From the NCBI GenBank assembly GCA_001970955.1, contig MPUH01000630.1:1-42640 (forward strand): DNA of 42,640 bases, read 5' to 3'. The notes under the pieces are model-generated. The model searched no databases. It worked only from the letters and a program-made list of their open reading frames with translations, and was not told the DNA's origin. The position numbers were made by a program, and so were the translations under genes. Positions 1-10,184 of this stretch are shown in pieces. Source of the stretch: Stentor coeruleus (lineage: Eukaryota; Ciliophora; Heterotrichea; Heterotrichida; Stentoridae). The number at the start of each line of letters is the position of its first letter. Positions within the stretch are counted from its first letter, which is position 1.

Positions 1-290
1 GGTCAGCCATACAATAGTGTAGGTCAGCCATACAATAGTGTAGGTCAGCCATACAATAGTGTAAATCAGACATACAATAGTGTAAATCACCCATTCAATT
101 CTGAAATCCAGCTATATAATAGCGTAGACCAGCAATACAATACCGCAGGCAATCCATACAATAATGTAAGTCAGCCACTTAATAACATAGATCAGCCAAT
201 AAACAATGCATTTCAACTAGCAAATAATGTATTTCACCCATTAAATAGTATATCCCAGCCAAATAATAGCTTTGATCCGTTATATAATAA
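1..290 (+). repeat. 21-bp coding tandem repeat
   Basis: Three identical 21-bp units at 1-63 are followed by about ten increasingly diverged units. The unit is a multiple of three and encodes GQPYNSV. The array probably extends upstream of the window. Confidence 0.85.
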
Positions 291-816
291 CTCAGCCCAA
301 GGATATAGTACTTTACATCAGCAAAGTTATAAAATTGAATGCCCTCAAACTATTATGGTCAATAAAAAATGTGTTGTTTGTAAGAGAGAAGGAAATTTTA
401 AGTTGATTTCCAATCGAGAAGTATGCAAAAACTGTATTGAAAAGCATGAGAGATCTTTTTGGTATTTCAATAACACGTAATTTTTATACAGATGCTTAAG
501 TTGTGGTGAGATTTTAAGTGATAGATTATGTTCAAAATGTTTAAAGGCTACAAGATGCCAATATTGCAAATTTGAAGTCCATACCGGATCCTGCTTTCAG
601 GCTTTTCGATTTAAGAGTCAACCTTTGCATGCGCCATGCTTGAATTGTATTGAAACTAATAATACCTCTTCAGAAAGAATTGGGCTAATTAAAGGATATT
701 ATGCATATTGCACAACAATCCCAAACCATTATTATTGTATTGTGTGCAATAAGGGAGCAGGATTTTCTCATGTCCTTTGTGCATTGCTATTTCAGAACTA
801 CGATAATTTCATATAA
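1..816 (+). CDS. Heptapeptide-repeat, cysteine-rich protein (5' partial, one 15-nt intron)
   Basis: The gene is open in frame 1 from the first base, so its start lies outside the window. Exon 1 is 1-476, the intron 477-491, exon 2 492-816 (stop TAA). The first ~290 bases are 21-bp tandem repeats, the first three identical, encoding GQPYNSV heptads that decay downstream into Asn/Gln-rich variants. The C-terminal ~150 residues are cysteine-rich with repeated CxxC pairs (CVVC, CKNC, CLSC, CSKC, CQYC, CLNC, CIVC), suggesting zinc binding. Without splicing the frame ends at TAA inside the intron; splicing restores a frame in which the CxxC pattern continues. The family is not recognised. A Pro/Tyr/Asn-rich repeat joined to a zinc-finger-like tail would fit a scaffold or adaptor, but this is a guess. 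Confidence 0.8.
477..491 (+). other. 15-nt spliceosomal intron
   Basis: GTAATTTTTATACAG. It has GT/AG ends, A at position 10, and an in-frame TAA if retained. Removing it joins two coding segments of the Cys-rich protein. Confidence 0.85.
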
Positions 817-1443
817 TTAATGTTGATTTCTATATAGATTTTTTATGTTTAAATTAAAAGAGCAGTCGAAATATATGCAATTATAAATACGTATAACTTG
901 TTTGTATTTTTTTTATATTTTCTGATACTTATGTGTGGAGCCCTTATNTAAATACGTATAACTTGTTTGTATTTTTTTTATATTTTCTGATACTTATGTG
1001 TGGAGCCCTTATTCGTTAATTTTAATTAAGAAATTTTTATATTGGAAAATCTAGAATCCGACTTATGTTAAAAAGATGTTGCCTAATAAATATAAAATAT
1101 GAATAACTAAATCGAAGAGTTTAAAAAGGCCTTGAAGATTTTATTTAAAACCAAATGATAGAAACTTTAAAAATTGAAGAATCTTTCAAAAAAAAAAGCA
1201 TAGAGGGTTTGGAAAGCCATTCCTTTTCTTTAAGGTTAAGATGATAGATGCAAATCTTATACTCACATTCTTTTTAAAGAAACCAGTTTGCTTAAGCACT
1301 TTTTGAAGTTCTTATGATTTTGTAGCTAACTAGGCATTTAGTTCTATAAGATTAGATACTACATGCAAACAAGAGAGATATTAACTATTTAATCTTACTA
1401 CAAAATTGCTGGGTAAATAGATTTAAGTAAAGTTTTATATAAT
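817..1443. other. Intergenic, with an assembly seam
   Basis: There is no convincing gene here. It lies between convergent 3' ends. A 64-bp sequence occurs at 884-947 and again, exactly, at 949-1012 on either side of a single N at 948. This is best read as two contig ends that overlap but were not merged. The rest is AT-rich with no recognisable signal. Confidence 0.7.
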
Positions 1444-2430
1444 TTACTTCCTTAAGCTTTTATAAACCAACAAGCAATCCATAAGGGCAATCGCAGCCAT
1501 AGTTTCAACAATAGGCACTGCCCTAGGTAGTACACAAGGATCATGTCTTCCTCTACATTCTAAACTTCTAATCTCCCCATCCCAATCACAAGTTTCCTGA
1601 CTAATCCTAATAGTAGAAACAGGTTTAAAAGCTAGCATAATCACAATCGAAAGATGATTTTTCTTTAAAACCTTAAACCCTTTAACACTAGGTATGGACA
1701 TAAGTGCATATCCAACCCAACTAAGTACCTGATTTTCCATATACTCAAAAAACCCAATATCAATAAATGTTAAACAACAAGCAATTATTCCCCCAAGAGA
1801 ATCTCCTTGAGACCTAGCTAATAAGATTTTCTGACAAATTTTCTCACTTATATCATAATTTGGGCATCTTGTGTTTAGAATTTCATCACCAAATTTTACA
1901 AGGCCAAGTGTTTCAACTTCATTTCTAGTATAATTTTTTATTTCAGTCAAACTTATATCATGAACTTGATGAACCCATGATACAACTTGAACCCAGGTAT
2001 TTTCAATGTATTTTAAACATAAACTTCCAGCAGCAACTCTTGCTGCTGTTTCTCTTGCACTAGCTCTTCCTCCACCACTATCTGAATTAACCCCATATTT
2101 TTCTTTATAGGTAAAATCAGCATGACCTGGTCTTGGGATGGTTCTAAAGATATAGTCACCAGGTCTTGTGTCTAGATTTTTTATTTGTAAACAAATTGGT
2201 GTTCCTAATGTTAGATTGTTTTGTATACCAGAATGGATTTCAACAATATCGTCTTCGGATCTTGATGTTGTTATTGAACTTTGTCCAGGCTTTCTTCTAG
2301 TTAGATGCTCTTGTATATGATCTTTTGTGATTTCAAAACCTGGAGGAAAACCTTCGATTATACATCCAACACTTAAACCATGGGACTCACCATAAGTTGT
2401 GACTCTTAGGAGTCTACCGAAAGTACTCAT
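1444..2430 (-). CDS. Chorismate synthase with internal deletion
   Basis: Chorismate synthase converts 5-enolpyruvylshikimate-3-phosphate to chorismate with reduced FMN, the last step of the shikimate pathway. The product has 328 residues; the family usually has 350-390. The N-terminal YGESHG motif, RPGHADFTY, the GGGRASARETAARVAAG block and the C-terminal GRHDPCVLPRAVP block are all clear. Between SIPSVKGF and AFKP only about 14 residues remain (KVLKKNHLSIVIML), where the family has nearly 50, including the SG/HND-type and GGISNG-type flavin/substrate segment. No 15-nt intron explains the gap. The enzyme may be inactive, or the assembly may have lost about 100 bp. The ATG fits the family N-terminus exactly and lies 1 nt after the stop of the upstream same-strand gene. 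Confidence 0.93.
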   Translation of the reverse strand: MSTFGRLLRVTTYGESHGLSVGCIIEGFPPGFEITKDHIQEHLTRRKPGQSSITTSRSEDDIVEIHSGIQNNLTLGTPICLQIKNLDTRPGDYIFRTIPRPGHADFTYKEKYGVNSDSGGGRASARETAARVAAGSLCLKYIENTWVQVVSWVHQVHDISLTEIKNYTRNEVETLGLVKFGDEILNTRCPNYDISEKICQKILLARSQGDSLGGIIACCLTFIDIGFFEYMENQVLSWVGYALMSIPSVKGFKVLKKNHLSIVIMLAFKPVSTIRISQETCDWDGEIRSLECRGRHDPCVLPRAVPIVETMAAIALMDCLLVYKSLRK

Positions 2431-2431
2431 T

Positions 2432-2983
2432 TTAATTAATATTTGACTTAGTTTTAATCTTCATTCCAATCCAAAAAACTAAAAAATGCAAGCTGAAATT
2501 CGCTACCAAAATAGCCACAGTCGGCCAAAATTCTTCAAAAAACAAAGGATATATAGTAAACCCAGCAAATTTCAATGGAACTGTAATCCCAAAAAGATAA
2601 ACCATAGAAAACCCAATAGGCCATAAAACATCTTCAATCCTCACATTTATAGGATTTTTCAAAAAAGCCCATACAATAAACACATGAACTCCTCCATGAG
2701 TTGAAGTTATATGATATAAAGGTGGAAGTTTATTTCTATCAGCTAAAGGATAAACATAACCCCAGAACATAATTGTGACAACCCAGCCAGCAGTCCAACT
2801 TGAAATAAGTAGTTTTCTTTTAAGTTCTGGATTTTTATTAAGGAAGATTAGACTGATAAATGTTGCGAATTTTAAGTACATAGTCCAGCTTGTGTAAAAA
2901 AGCACGGCTAAATGCTTGAAATTGTAAAATGCACTACAGATACAGAAAATACTGTAGAGTAGGCCCAGTTTGAGAAGGACCAT
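2432..2983 (-). CDS. FAR-17a/AIG1-like multi-pass membrane protein
   Basis: The product has 183 residues with about six hydrophobic segments and short loops. The order of motifs resembles the FAR-17a/AIG1/ADTRP family: a Thr in an N-terminal TM segment (YTSWTMY, residues 30-36), a middle segment with FWGYVYPL, then a PPLYHITSTHGG loop with conserved His residues (91-100), and later TM segments ending in a basic tail (KIKTK). In animals, family members are threonine/histidine hydrolases of fatty-acid esters of hydroxy fatty acids. The candidate catalytic pair here would be Thr31 or Thr34 with His96. The assignment rests on pattern and topology only. The stop codon lies 1 nt before the ATG of chorismate synthase. 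Confidence 0.6.
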   Translation of the reverse strand: MVLLKLGLLYSIFCICSAFYNFKHLAVLFYTSWTMYLKFATFISLIFLNKNPELKRKLLISSWTAGWVVTIMFWGYVYPLADRNKLPPLYHITSTHGGVHVFIVWAFLKNPINVRIEDVLWPIGFSMVYLFGITVPLKFAGFTIYPLFFEEFWPTVAILVANFSLHFLVFWIGMKIKTKSNIN

Positions 2984-3150
2984 TTTTTATTACTTAAAAG
3001 TGGTGCTAAGAAATAGACTTTGTATTATGATAAATTTTGTAATTATTTTTAGTTTATAGTTTTTTTTTATTTTTAATATTTGGCTTAGCATCATAAAGTA
3101 TAATTATAAAGAAAATTGTTTTATAATTATATTAGCAAATTCATAAGTTT

Positions 3151-4380
3151 TTAAGCATAATACTTCAATATTTCTTGCTTTTCAGATATTAAATATTTCT
3201 TATTTATCTGCTCATTCAGCATTTGATAGTGCAAATTCCCCAGCTTTTTTTCAAGAAATCCAATTTTCATAGAAAGCTCGTAATTAGTAAGATTAGCAAT
3301 TGAGTGTTTCCCCCTTTGATTTTTATTTGTATTTCCTTTTATCACCCATGTTCTTATAATCCTAAAACCCCAGCTAGTAAGATTTTTCCATATAATTCCA
3401 TATGTAGTTTTGCCTAAAATTTTATATTTTGTTAGGTTTTTCCATGATAAAAACATATACTTTTTTGTAGGACAATTATAGGATTTTTTATGTTTTTTTA
3501 AGTTTTTGAGCATTTCAGTTCTTTTTGCTGTGTTATAAAAGGTTGTTTTATTAAGGTTTAGCTTATTTTTTATGATTTTCGAAAAGGGTTTTTGTTTATT
3601 TTCAGTAGTTTTATATAAGAATTCGCTTTTGTGTGCTTCTTTTTTATTGCCTGTGAGTGGTTTTCTATATTCTTTATAAGCAACTTTTTCGTAAGTAAAC
3701 TTTTTGGCTCTGGAGTTATCCCCTCCAGAAACATAATATTCAATTTTCTCACGATACCGGTCACGAATATACTCTGCCCATTTCATCATAATAAATATTT
3801 TTGTTCTTTTTTTGTAATGCATATACGCTTTCTTATACATTGCATTCTGTATCCTAAAGTAACACCCACAACTTTTCCAACATATCACCACTTTATTTTT
3901 CAATTTTTTAAAATAATATTCCTTAGACATTCTATCCAAATTTCTAATAGTCTTACGCCAAACCCAAAAGCAATCTACAATTTTCAATCGTAAGCCAATT
4001 TTTATAGTATTTTTCAAAGCTTTAGCCTTTTTTTCTAAGATTTGATAGTTCATCTTTTTATCAAATTTATCCTTACGTATTGGTATTTCATAAGTTTTTT
4101 CATTATTTTCACTTGAGTTTTTAAAGGAACTTGATTTTTCCAAAGGGCCAAAACTATGTAAAGTAAGGTCTTGGCTATTGAATCCATCTAATTTACTTAT
4201 CAATTCTTGCCATAACAGGCGCTCTTCTAGTTCTTCAATTTTTGAAACATGGACAAGGAGTAGGCTTTTGTATATAGACTTGATATGATCTGAGTTTATT
4301 TGCCAATACCCTAAAGCAGTTTGCATGCTTTCTTTTAAGGGAATATTTTCGTTTTCGAATAAAAAGATTAAATTGTCCAT
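3151..4380 (-). CDS. Possible Sfi1-like (centrin-binding) coiled-coil protein
   Basis: The product has 409 residues, very basic and Lys/Tyr/Trp-rich. Tryptophans sit in short helical motifs of the type hhxxWK/R: CFWVWRKTI (W141), VVICWKSC (W168), IMMKWAEYI (W201), FLSWKNLTKY (W313), IIWKNLTSW (W331) and IRTWVIKG (W345). The spacing of 27 and 33 residues between the first three resembles Sfi1 repeats, which bind centrin. Heterotrichs use centrin/Sfi1-type proteins in contractile fibres, so a basal-body or myoneme role is possible. The match is loose and the repeats few. The N-terminal 90 residues look helical with Leu/Glu. It may instead be an unrelated helical protein. Confidence 0.6.
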   Translation of the reverse strand: MDNLIFLFENENIPLKESMQTALGYWQINSDHIKSIYKSLLLVHVSKIEELEERLLWQELISKLDGFNSQDLTLHSFGPLEKSSSFKNSSENNEKTYEIPIRKDKFDKKMNYQILEKKAKALKNTIKIGLRLKIVDCFWVWRKTIRNLDRMSKEYYFKKLKNKVVICWKSCGCYFRIQNAMYKKAYMHYKKRTKIFIMMKWAEYIRDRYREKIEYYVSGGDNSRAKKFTYEKVAYKEYRKPLTGNKKEAHKSEFLYKTTENKQKPFSKIIKNKLNLNKTTFYNTAKRTEMLKNLKKHKKSYNCPTKKYMFLSWKNLTKYKILGKTTYGIIWKNLTSWGFRIIRTWVIKGNTNKNQRGKHSIANLTNYELSMKIGFLEKKLGNLHYQMLNEQINKKYLISEKQEILKYYA

Positions 4381-4791
4381 TTATAATACTGGATTTACAG
4401 ACTAGACTAATAAGTTTTTGGAGGATTTTTGATATTAGATTTGAGATTATGATATGTTTATAGTATTCTAAAGTTTTATATGAAAATCAAGGGAGTTCTA
4501 GAGTATTTTTATGATTAATTGTGATAAGGTTTTTACTTTTGAGATGAGTAAAAGCGTAAGTTCTATTATTAATTTTGTTGATTAAGGGCTAGAAATAGTA
4601 TATATAATATCTTAGCTAATTTTATAGTCAATATAAACTGATTTAAAGACTAAAAATCATTTCATAATCATAATGGCCTAAAATCTCAATTTAACCTTAT
4701 TTACGACCACCATAAAACTCATATTCCTATAATCTCATAATTTAAAACTCAATTGCATCTCCTTCCAAAGTTAAAAAATAGCTAATAAACT
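4381..4791. promoter_or_regulatory. Divergent intergenic region
   Basis: It separates the minus-strand gene ending upstream at 4380 from the plus-strand gene starting at 4792, so it must contain both promoters. The plus strand is G-rich up to about 4600 and C-rich after about 4640. Thus the sense strand upstream of each gene is C-rich, with a switch in between. No TATA-like element can be singled out in such AT-rich DNA. Confidence 0.5.
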
Positions 4792-5481
4792 ATGAAAAAG
4801 AAGGTTATTACCCTTATTCGCCACGCCGAGTCAGAAAATAATCTTTTTTATGAATCCCCTAATAACAAAAACATATTAAAACTAACACCAGACCCAGGAA
4901 TAACCCAAAAAGGTATAATCCAAGCGGAAAAACTCGGCCACTACTTCAAAGAAAACGAAAACTCATACAATTTTGACCTGATAATTTCAAGTCCAATGAA
5001 AAGGGCAATTGAGTCTTCTAGTATAATCTTCAACAAATCCAATGCTGAAAAGACAATCTGGGATACAGTCTTCGAAGCTAAAGGCCCATACAGCAAAAAT
5101 GACAAATCATGCATTAAGAGATCAGAATTCAAAAAAAAATTCCCTGAATACTCACTCCCAGATACAATAAAAGAACAAGGATGGTACAGTAAGAATTTCT
5201 CAGAGTCTGTCTATGCAACATTCAACAGGGCTAGAAGAGTTCTTAATACTCTTATTAATGATCAAAGTCATAATAACATTGCTATAGTCTCACATTGCAT
5301 ATTCATATCTATCATTCTTAGAATACTCTTGTTTAAACACATATTCATCCATTTCTCTTGCAAAAGTCAACTTTCCCCTCCAAACACTAGTTTAAGCACT
5401 TTTATAATATTAGACAAAAATGCTTATATCAAAGAACTTATGATATCCCCACATTTAGAAAATAATCTAATAATCCCATAG
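4792..5481 (+). CDS. Histidine phosphatase superfamily protein (phosphoglycerate mutase-like)
   Basis: The product has 229 residues. The family signature LIRHAESENN is at the N-terminus (Arg10, His11, the phospho-accepting His). Further active-site residues are Arg71 in SSPMKRAIES, a candidate acid Glu95 in VFEAKG, and the second His168 in IVSHC. This is the complete catalytic set of a branch-2-like histidine phosphatase. The substrate cannot be told; small phosphatases and Ais-like or SixA-like members share this layout. No signal peptide is seen. The C-terminal 60 residues are hydrophobic around IFISIILRILLFKHIFIHF, which may be part of the fold. Confidence 0.85.
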   Translation: MKKKVITLIRHAESENNLFYESPNNKNILKLTPDPGITQKGIIQAEKLGHYFKENENSYNFDLIISSPMKRAIESSSIIFNKSNAEKTIWDTVFEAKGPYSKNDKSCIKRSEFKKKFPEYSLPDTIKEQGWYSKNFSESVYATFNRARRVLNTLINDQSHNNIAIVSHCIFISIILRILLFKHIFIHFSCKSQLSPPNTSLSTFIILDKNAYIKELMISPHLENNLIIP

Positions 5482-5906
5482 CAGATTACTTTTATTTTAG
5501 AGAAAAATATTTTTAAATATAAGATTTAGAAGCTTACAGTGAATATTAATAATTATAATATTGGATATTGTAAAAGAGAAACACAAGAGTACTACCAGTT
5601 ATTGTTGACAAGTTGTAATAAGATTATAAAATAGATTTAACAGTTTAGTATAAAATATAAAACTAGTAAATTGTCTGATAAGTAGAATATTAATACAATA
5701 ATAATATCAAATAATATTAAAACTCATGTAATAAGTATATATTAAAATATAATAAACGATTTGATTTTTAAAATAACTGTTTCTAGTGACTGATTTTATA
5801 ACGCAAACTAAAGTGCTACAATTGATTTTTATAAAAAAATTAGACTAAGAGGGTATAAAGAAAATATGATTTTAGATATGGTAATATGGATATAATATAT
5901 ATTATA

Positions 5907-5968
5907 GCATAACGTGATGAAGAGAAACTTGACCTGATAAATTGATGAAACTCTCTCTGATTAAATGC
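5907..5968 (+). ncRNA. C/D-box snoRNA candidate A
   Basis: Box C GTGATGA (5914-5920), box D' CTGA (5934-5937), box C' TTGATGA (5942-5948) and box D CTGA (5957-5960), flanked by a 4-bp terminal stem GCAT (5907-5910)/ATGC (5965-5968). The spacing suits a compact C/D snoRNA guiding 2'-O-methylation in the nucleolus. The guide upstream of D' is GAAACTTGAC. Its target was not identified. A closely similar element lies at 6195-6258. Confidence 0.6.
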
Positions 5969-6096
5969 AAAATAGATAATTTTTATATCAATATAACAAA
6001 AGTACGAAGTCACTAGTGAATAAAATTATCATGATTATTTTAATTTAGTGAAAGCTTTATATAAAGTGTTTAAGAAAAACTTATTTCATTCGAAAT

Positions 6097-6167
6097 ATCC
6101 CTACAAGCATAAATCAAGGCTTGTTTTGAGTTTTCGGCTTATGCTTTGACTATTTGAGATAAGGGAT
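6097..6167. ncRNA. Hairpin between the two snoRNA candidates
   Basis: Nested inverted repeats: ATCCCT (6097-6102) pairs with AGGGAT (6162-6167), and AGCATAA (6106-6112) with TTATGCT (6139-6145). This could be a structured RNA (perhaps one hairpin of an H/ACA RNA) or chance. No ACA or H box is clear. Confidence 0.3.
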
Positions 6168-6194
6168 TCCATACTTAATGTCAAATATAAAACC

Positions 6195-6258
6195 ATTAAT
6201 AAAATGATGATTCGACACTTGACCTGTTCTTGATGACGATTTTCTCTGATATACTCAA
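6195..6258 (+). ncRNA. C/D-box snoRNA candidate B
   Basis: Box C ATGATGA (6204-6210), D' CTGT (6224-6227, one mismatch), C' TTGATGA (6230-6236) and D CTGA (6246-6249). The C to D' spacing (13 nt) equals that of candidate A, and the guide GACACTTGAC differs from that of A at one position. The D-guide (CGATTTTCT) differs from that of A. The pair looks like a duplication that kept one guide and changed the other. Ends are approximate. Confidence 0.6.
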
Positions 6259-6739
6259 CAACAAAACTTTATATCCCTATTCTAATTATCATACAAAAAT
6301 CTCTTCCCTTTAAAACTAAAAAAAGTCTAGTTTAATCCATAAGGGATTAACCTTATATTTTTCCTTCCTCTAAAAGAATTCTCAAAAGAAAACTATAAAA
6401 TCGATATAATAAAGTATCTTTGTCTATCTTAAAGTCTATTAAAAACAAATTTTTTTGCATAAGCCTATATCATAAAATTTATCCCTTTATTAGCTTAAGT
6501 CTTATATACAAAAGTATCTAGTTATATAAATGTATAAAGTTCAAGATAATCAAGTTTTAATATAACACAAGCATAAAAAAATAATCTATAAGTTATAATC
6601 ATACCCTTCAACATAAAAGTATATATTTTCACATCAAAATCCTCTTAAACCCTTCAAACCTATATCTTCTCATAAACCTCATACATTTCCTTTATCATCT
6701 TTATATAAAACCCTTTAATTCCACATATAAAATCTCTAT

Positions 6740-7537
6740 TTATACATTATCATAAGGATTTATAAAATGTCTTGCAAACACTTCATCAATCACACTAATA
6801 TCAATTTCTAATACCCCATCTTCATGCATTTTCAATCTAATCTCTTTACACTTAGGGAAATTTGCTATTCCCTTCAAGACCTTTGCCGAATAAATTTTCT
6901 CACAATCTTGACTTATCGATACAATAACCTTCTCAGCAATCGGCACTGTAACCCTCATTTTAACATCTGTTATAATATCTTCTCTAAAAAAATTCAACTC
7001 AGATACTTCTTTACTTAATCTTAAAAACACTTCATTTTCTTGTCGTCCATGACATGCTATTTCCATAGCTTGTTTAATGATTTTCATATCTTTAAAGACT
7101 ATAGAAGCTAAAAGTTTATTTGAGGGAGTTATAATTGTATTAGGTTCGTAATCATAAGTGTCTAAATAAAACTGTGAAGCACAAGACTCGTTTTCACATA
7201 AGATGAGGAATTTTTTATCTTTACATGGATATTCCATGACAATATTTGTGTTAATAACTGATTTGGTTATTGATTTAAGTACGGTTTTTAGTGTAGAAAA
7301 ATCTAAAATGATATAAGTATCTTTAGGTGTTCGATATATGTCGAATTCCAAGTTTGGGATATGGGCTTCACTAGAACTAGTCTTTACCGCGCTTTGGGCT
7401 AAAATCACAAGTTCTTGTTTTTTTATTAGGAATTGGATTTTCTATATAAAACTCACTGTGCTTTGTATAGCTTTTAAGCTGTTTACGACGTTTAAAAAAT
7501 TCTCGATCTTGCTTAGTTTTAGATATACAAATGACAT
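6740..7537 (-). CDS. RAD1-like subunit of the 9-1-1 checkpoint clamp (one intron)
   Basis: Exon 1 is 7537-7457 (27 codons, starting MSFVYLKLSK), the intron 7456-7442, exon 2 7441-6740; 260 residues in all. A GTG-led frame of 222 residues is seen without splicing, but it has no ATG; splicing gives an ATG and a sliding-clamp N-terminus (KIENFLNVVNSLKAIQS... then KKQELVILAQS). The alternation of strands, the central FFREDIITDVKMRV and the late KVLKGIANFPKCKEIRLKM / DGVLEIDI segments fit Rad1 of the Rad9-Rad1-Hus1 DNA-damage clamp better than PCNA. The C-terminus is short (HFINPYDNV). Hus1 is the main alternative. Confidence 0.7.
7442..7456 (-). other. 15-nt spliceosomal intron
   Basis: On the sense strand, GTGAGTTTTATATAG. 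It is phase 0, has A at position 10, and ends in an in-frame TAG if retained. Removing it joins the ATG-containing first exon of the RAD1-like gene to the rest. Confidence 0.85.
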
Positions 7538-7602
7538 TAAACTAATTACATGATTACTTATGCGCTTTTATGCATATCTTTAAACCCAGTCTTAAGATAT
7601 TT

Positions 7603-8532
7603 TTATACATCAAACTCAATAGGCTGAATGCAATTAAAATCATGTTTCTTAACAAAAATCCCTTGTTCTAACAGTTTCCCTTCTAAATACCGTACAATCT
7701 CTTGATCCTTAGCTGCTTTTAAATTAAAACTATGTTTATATTCAACATCCAAGCCTATTTTTTCAACCAAATATCTCAGACAGTTCATAACATTTTTATC
7801 ATCCCCAGTCTTATACCCATCTAATAAAACATTAATCCCATTAAACCCAGCATTGTTTTTGACTCTAAAATTCAGTTTGCATGTTTTATGGAAAAAAAAT
7901 ATCAACTTGTAATTAGCTTTACGACATGCTAAAAGGACGCAGTTTTCTCCTGTAATTTCTTCTTTGTATTCCATATCTAAAAGACGAGGGATATATGATT
8001 TATTAGAAAAATGTGTGTGTATAAAAGCTAGCATTGGAAGATTTTCTTGGATTGTGACAATGTGAATTGGTAGATAATGAGGTGAAGAAATATTTAGATT
8101 GCTTGTTTCTTCAATAAAAATCTGACTACCAAAATTTGTGGTATATTCTTGTATTTCAGGCATTTCTGTGATTTCTTTTAAGTAATGAGGTAGATAATAT
8201 TTCAATATTTCTAAATGACCCTTTGCGCATATAATATGTAAGGATGTTAGTTCTGATTTGATAAAAAGATCTTCCATTGCTTTTATGCTTGCGTTTAATG
8301 TTCTGTGTATATAGGCAAATGGCTCAATTTTCCCAGTCCAAAGCGCGTAACCTAAAGCATTGAGTTTAATGTTCTCAATTTCCCCGATTTCGTCGTCGAT
8401 TTTTTTGAAGTGACATATTTTTTTTGATAGGGATTTCACAGAACTCATTTCGTTTCTTTCGATAGCCCCCAGAACTCGGTTTATCAAAGAACTTTCAGGG
8501 GGGTTTCTTTTGGCTGAGTTATAGCATCCCAT
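7603..8532 (-). CDS. N-myristoylated ankyrin-repeat-like protein
   Basis: The product has 309 residues and starts MGCYNSAKRN: Gly2 with Ser6 fits an N-myristoylation signal and Cys3 a palmitoylation site, so membrane attachment is expected. The body has degenerate ankyrin-like units, clearest at TSLHIICAKGHLEILKYYL (residues near 97-115), with weaker ones at LPIHIVTIQENLPMLAFIHTHF and GENCVLLACRKANYKLIFFF. No catalytic domain is seen. Role: probably a membrane-tethered interaction module. The same N-terminal signal is seen in the kinase starting at 12313. Confidence 0.75.
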   Translation of the reverse strand: MGCYNSAKRNPPESSLINRVLGAIERNEMSSVKSLSKKICHFKKIDDEIGEIENIKLNALGYALWTGKIEPFAYIHRTLNASIKAMEDLFIKSELTSLHIICAKGHLEILKYYLPHYLKEITEMPEIQEYTTNFGSQIFIEETSNLNISSPHYLPIHIVTIQENLPMLAFIHTHFSNKSYIPRLLDMEYKEEITGENCVLLACRKANYKLIFFFHKTCKLNFRVKNNAGFNGINVLLDGYKTGDDKNVMNCLRYLVEKIGLDVEYKHSFNLKAAKDQEIVRYLEGKLLEQGIFVKKHDFNCIQPIEFDV

Positions 8533-9103
8533 TTATATAAAAGAAATTAGAATTAGGATTTTTTAAAATTTATTTGGCTTGAAGATGTTTTTAAAGGGAC
8601 TTGGATGAAGATGAGGAGTTTATGCTTAAAAGGGGGGCTGAAGGTTTTAGAGTTGTTTTATTAAGTTAGATGATGGTTTTAATAAGAGTATTCAACTAAT
8701 TGAGAATGTAATAGGATAAAAAGAAGGGTGTAAATTAAGAAGGCTTGATGATTAGAATTTATAAGTGCTATAATTATTAGGATTTCAGATTTTTTATTGC
8801 TCAGATAGAAATTCATTTTTTTGTGTTTAAGATTATTCAATATGCTTTATTTCTCATATAGCATAAATAATATTAAAGATCTCTCATATAAATCCTTAAA
8901 TAATAACTAAGCACTTTGCTTTGTCATCTAGAGAAGTTAATAAAGTTTATCAAAATCCACACCTACTAACAAACTATCTCCCCACATAAAAACTAATCAT
9001 AATCCAGCCTACCCTTATCTCCAAACCTCTTATCTAATTTCAAAAGTCATTACTCAAAACTTCAAAACCTGGCTTAAATCTCAACCATACTCTAATCTAA
9101 ATC
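8533..9103. other. Intergenic region, tandem minus-strand genes
   Basis: It holds the promoter of the ankyrin-like gene (8533 onward, plus strand G-rich, so sense strand C-rich) and the 3' flank of GAPDH (about 8900-9103, plus strand C-rich). No gene or repeat is seen. Confidence 0.6.
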
Positions 9104-10114
<1,011 letters not shown>

Positions 10115-10184
10115 TTATAGCCTATCAAATTCTGTTATTCACTAATAAAATCAATATAAAGTTTTTACAAATTAAATTCTTAGG

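Larger units (their letters stand above)
5482..6739. other. Intergenic region with noncoding RNA candidates
   Basis: It lies between convergent 3' ends. It holds two C/D-box snoRNA candidates (5907-5968, 6195-6258) and a hairpin between them (6097-6167), listed separately. The remainder is AT-rich with no open frame. Confidence 0.6.
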
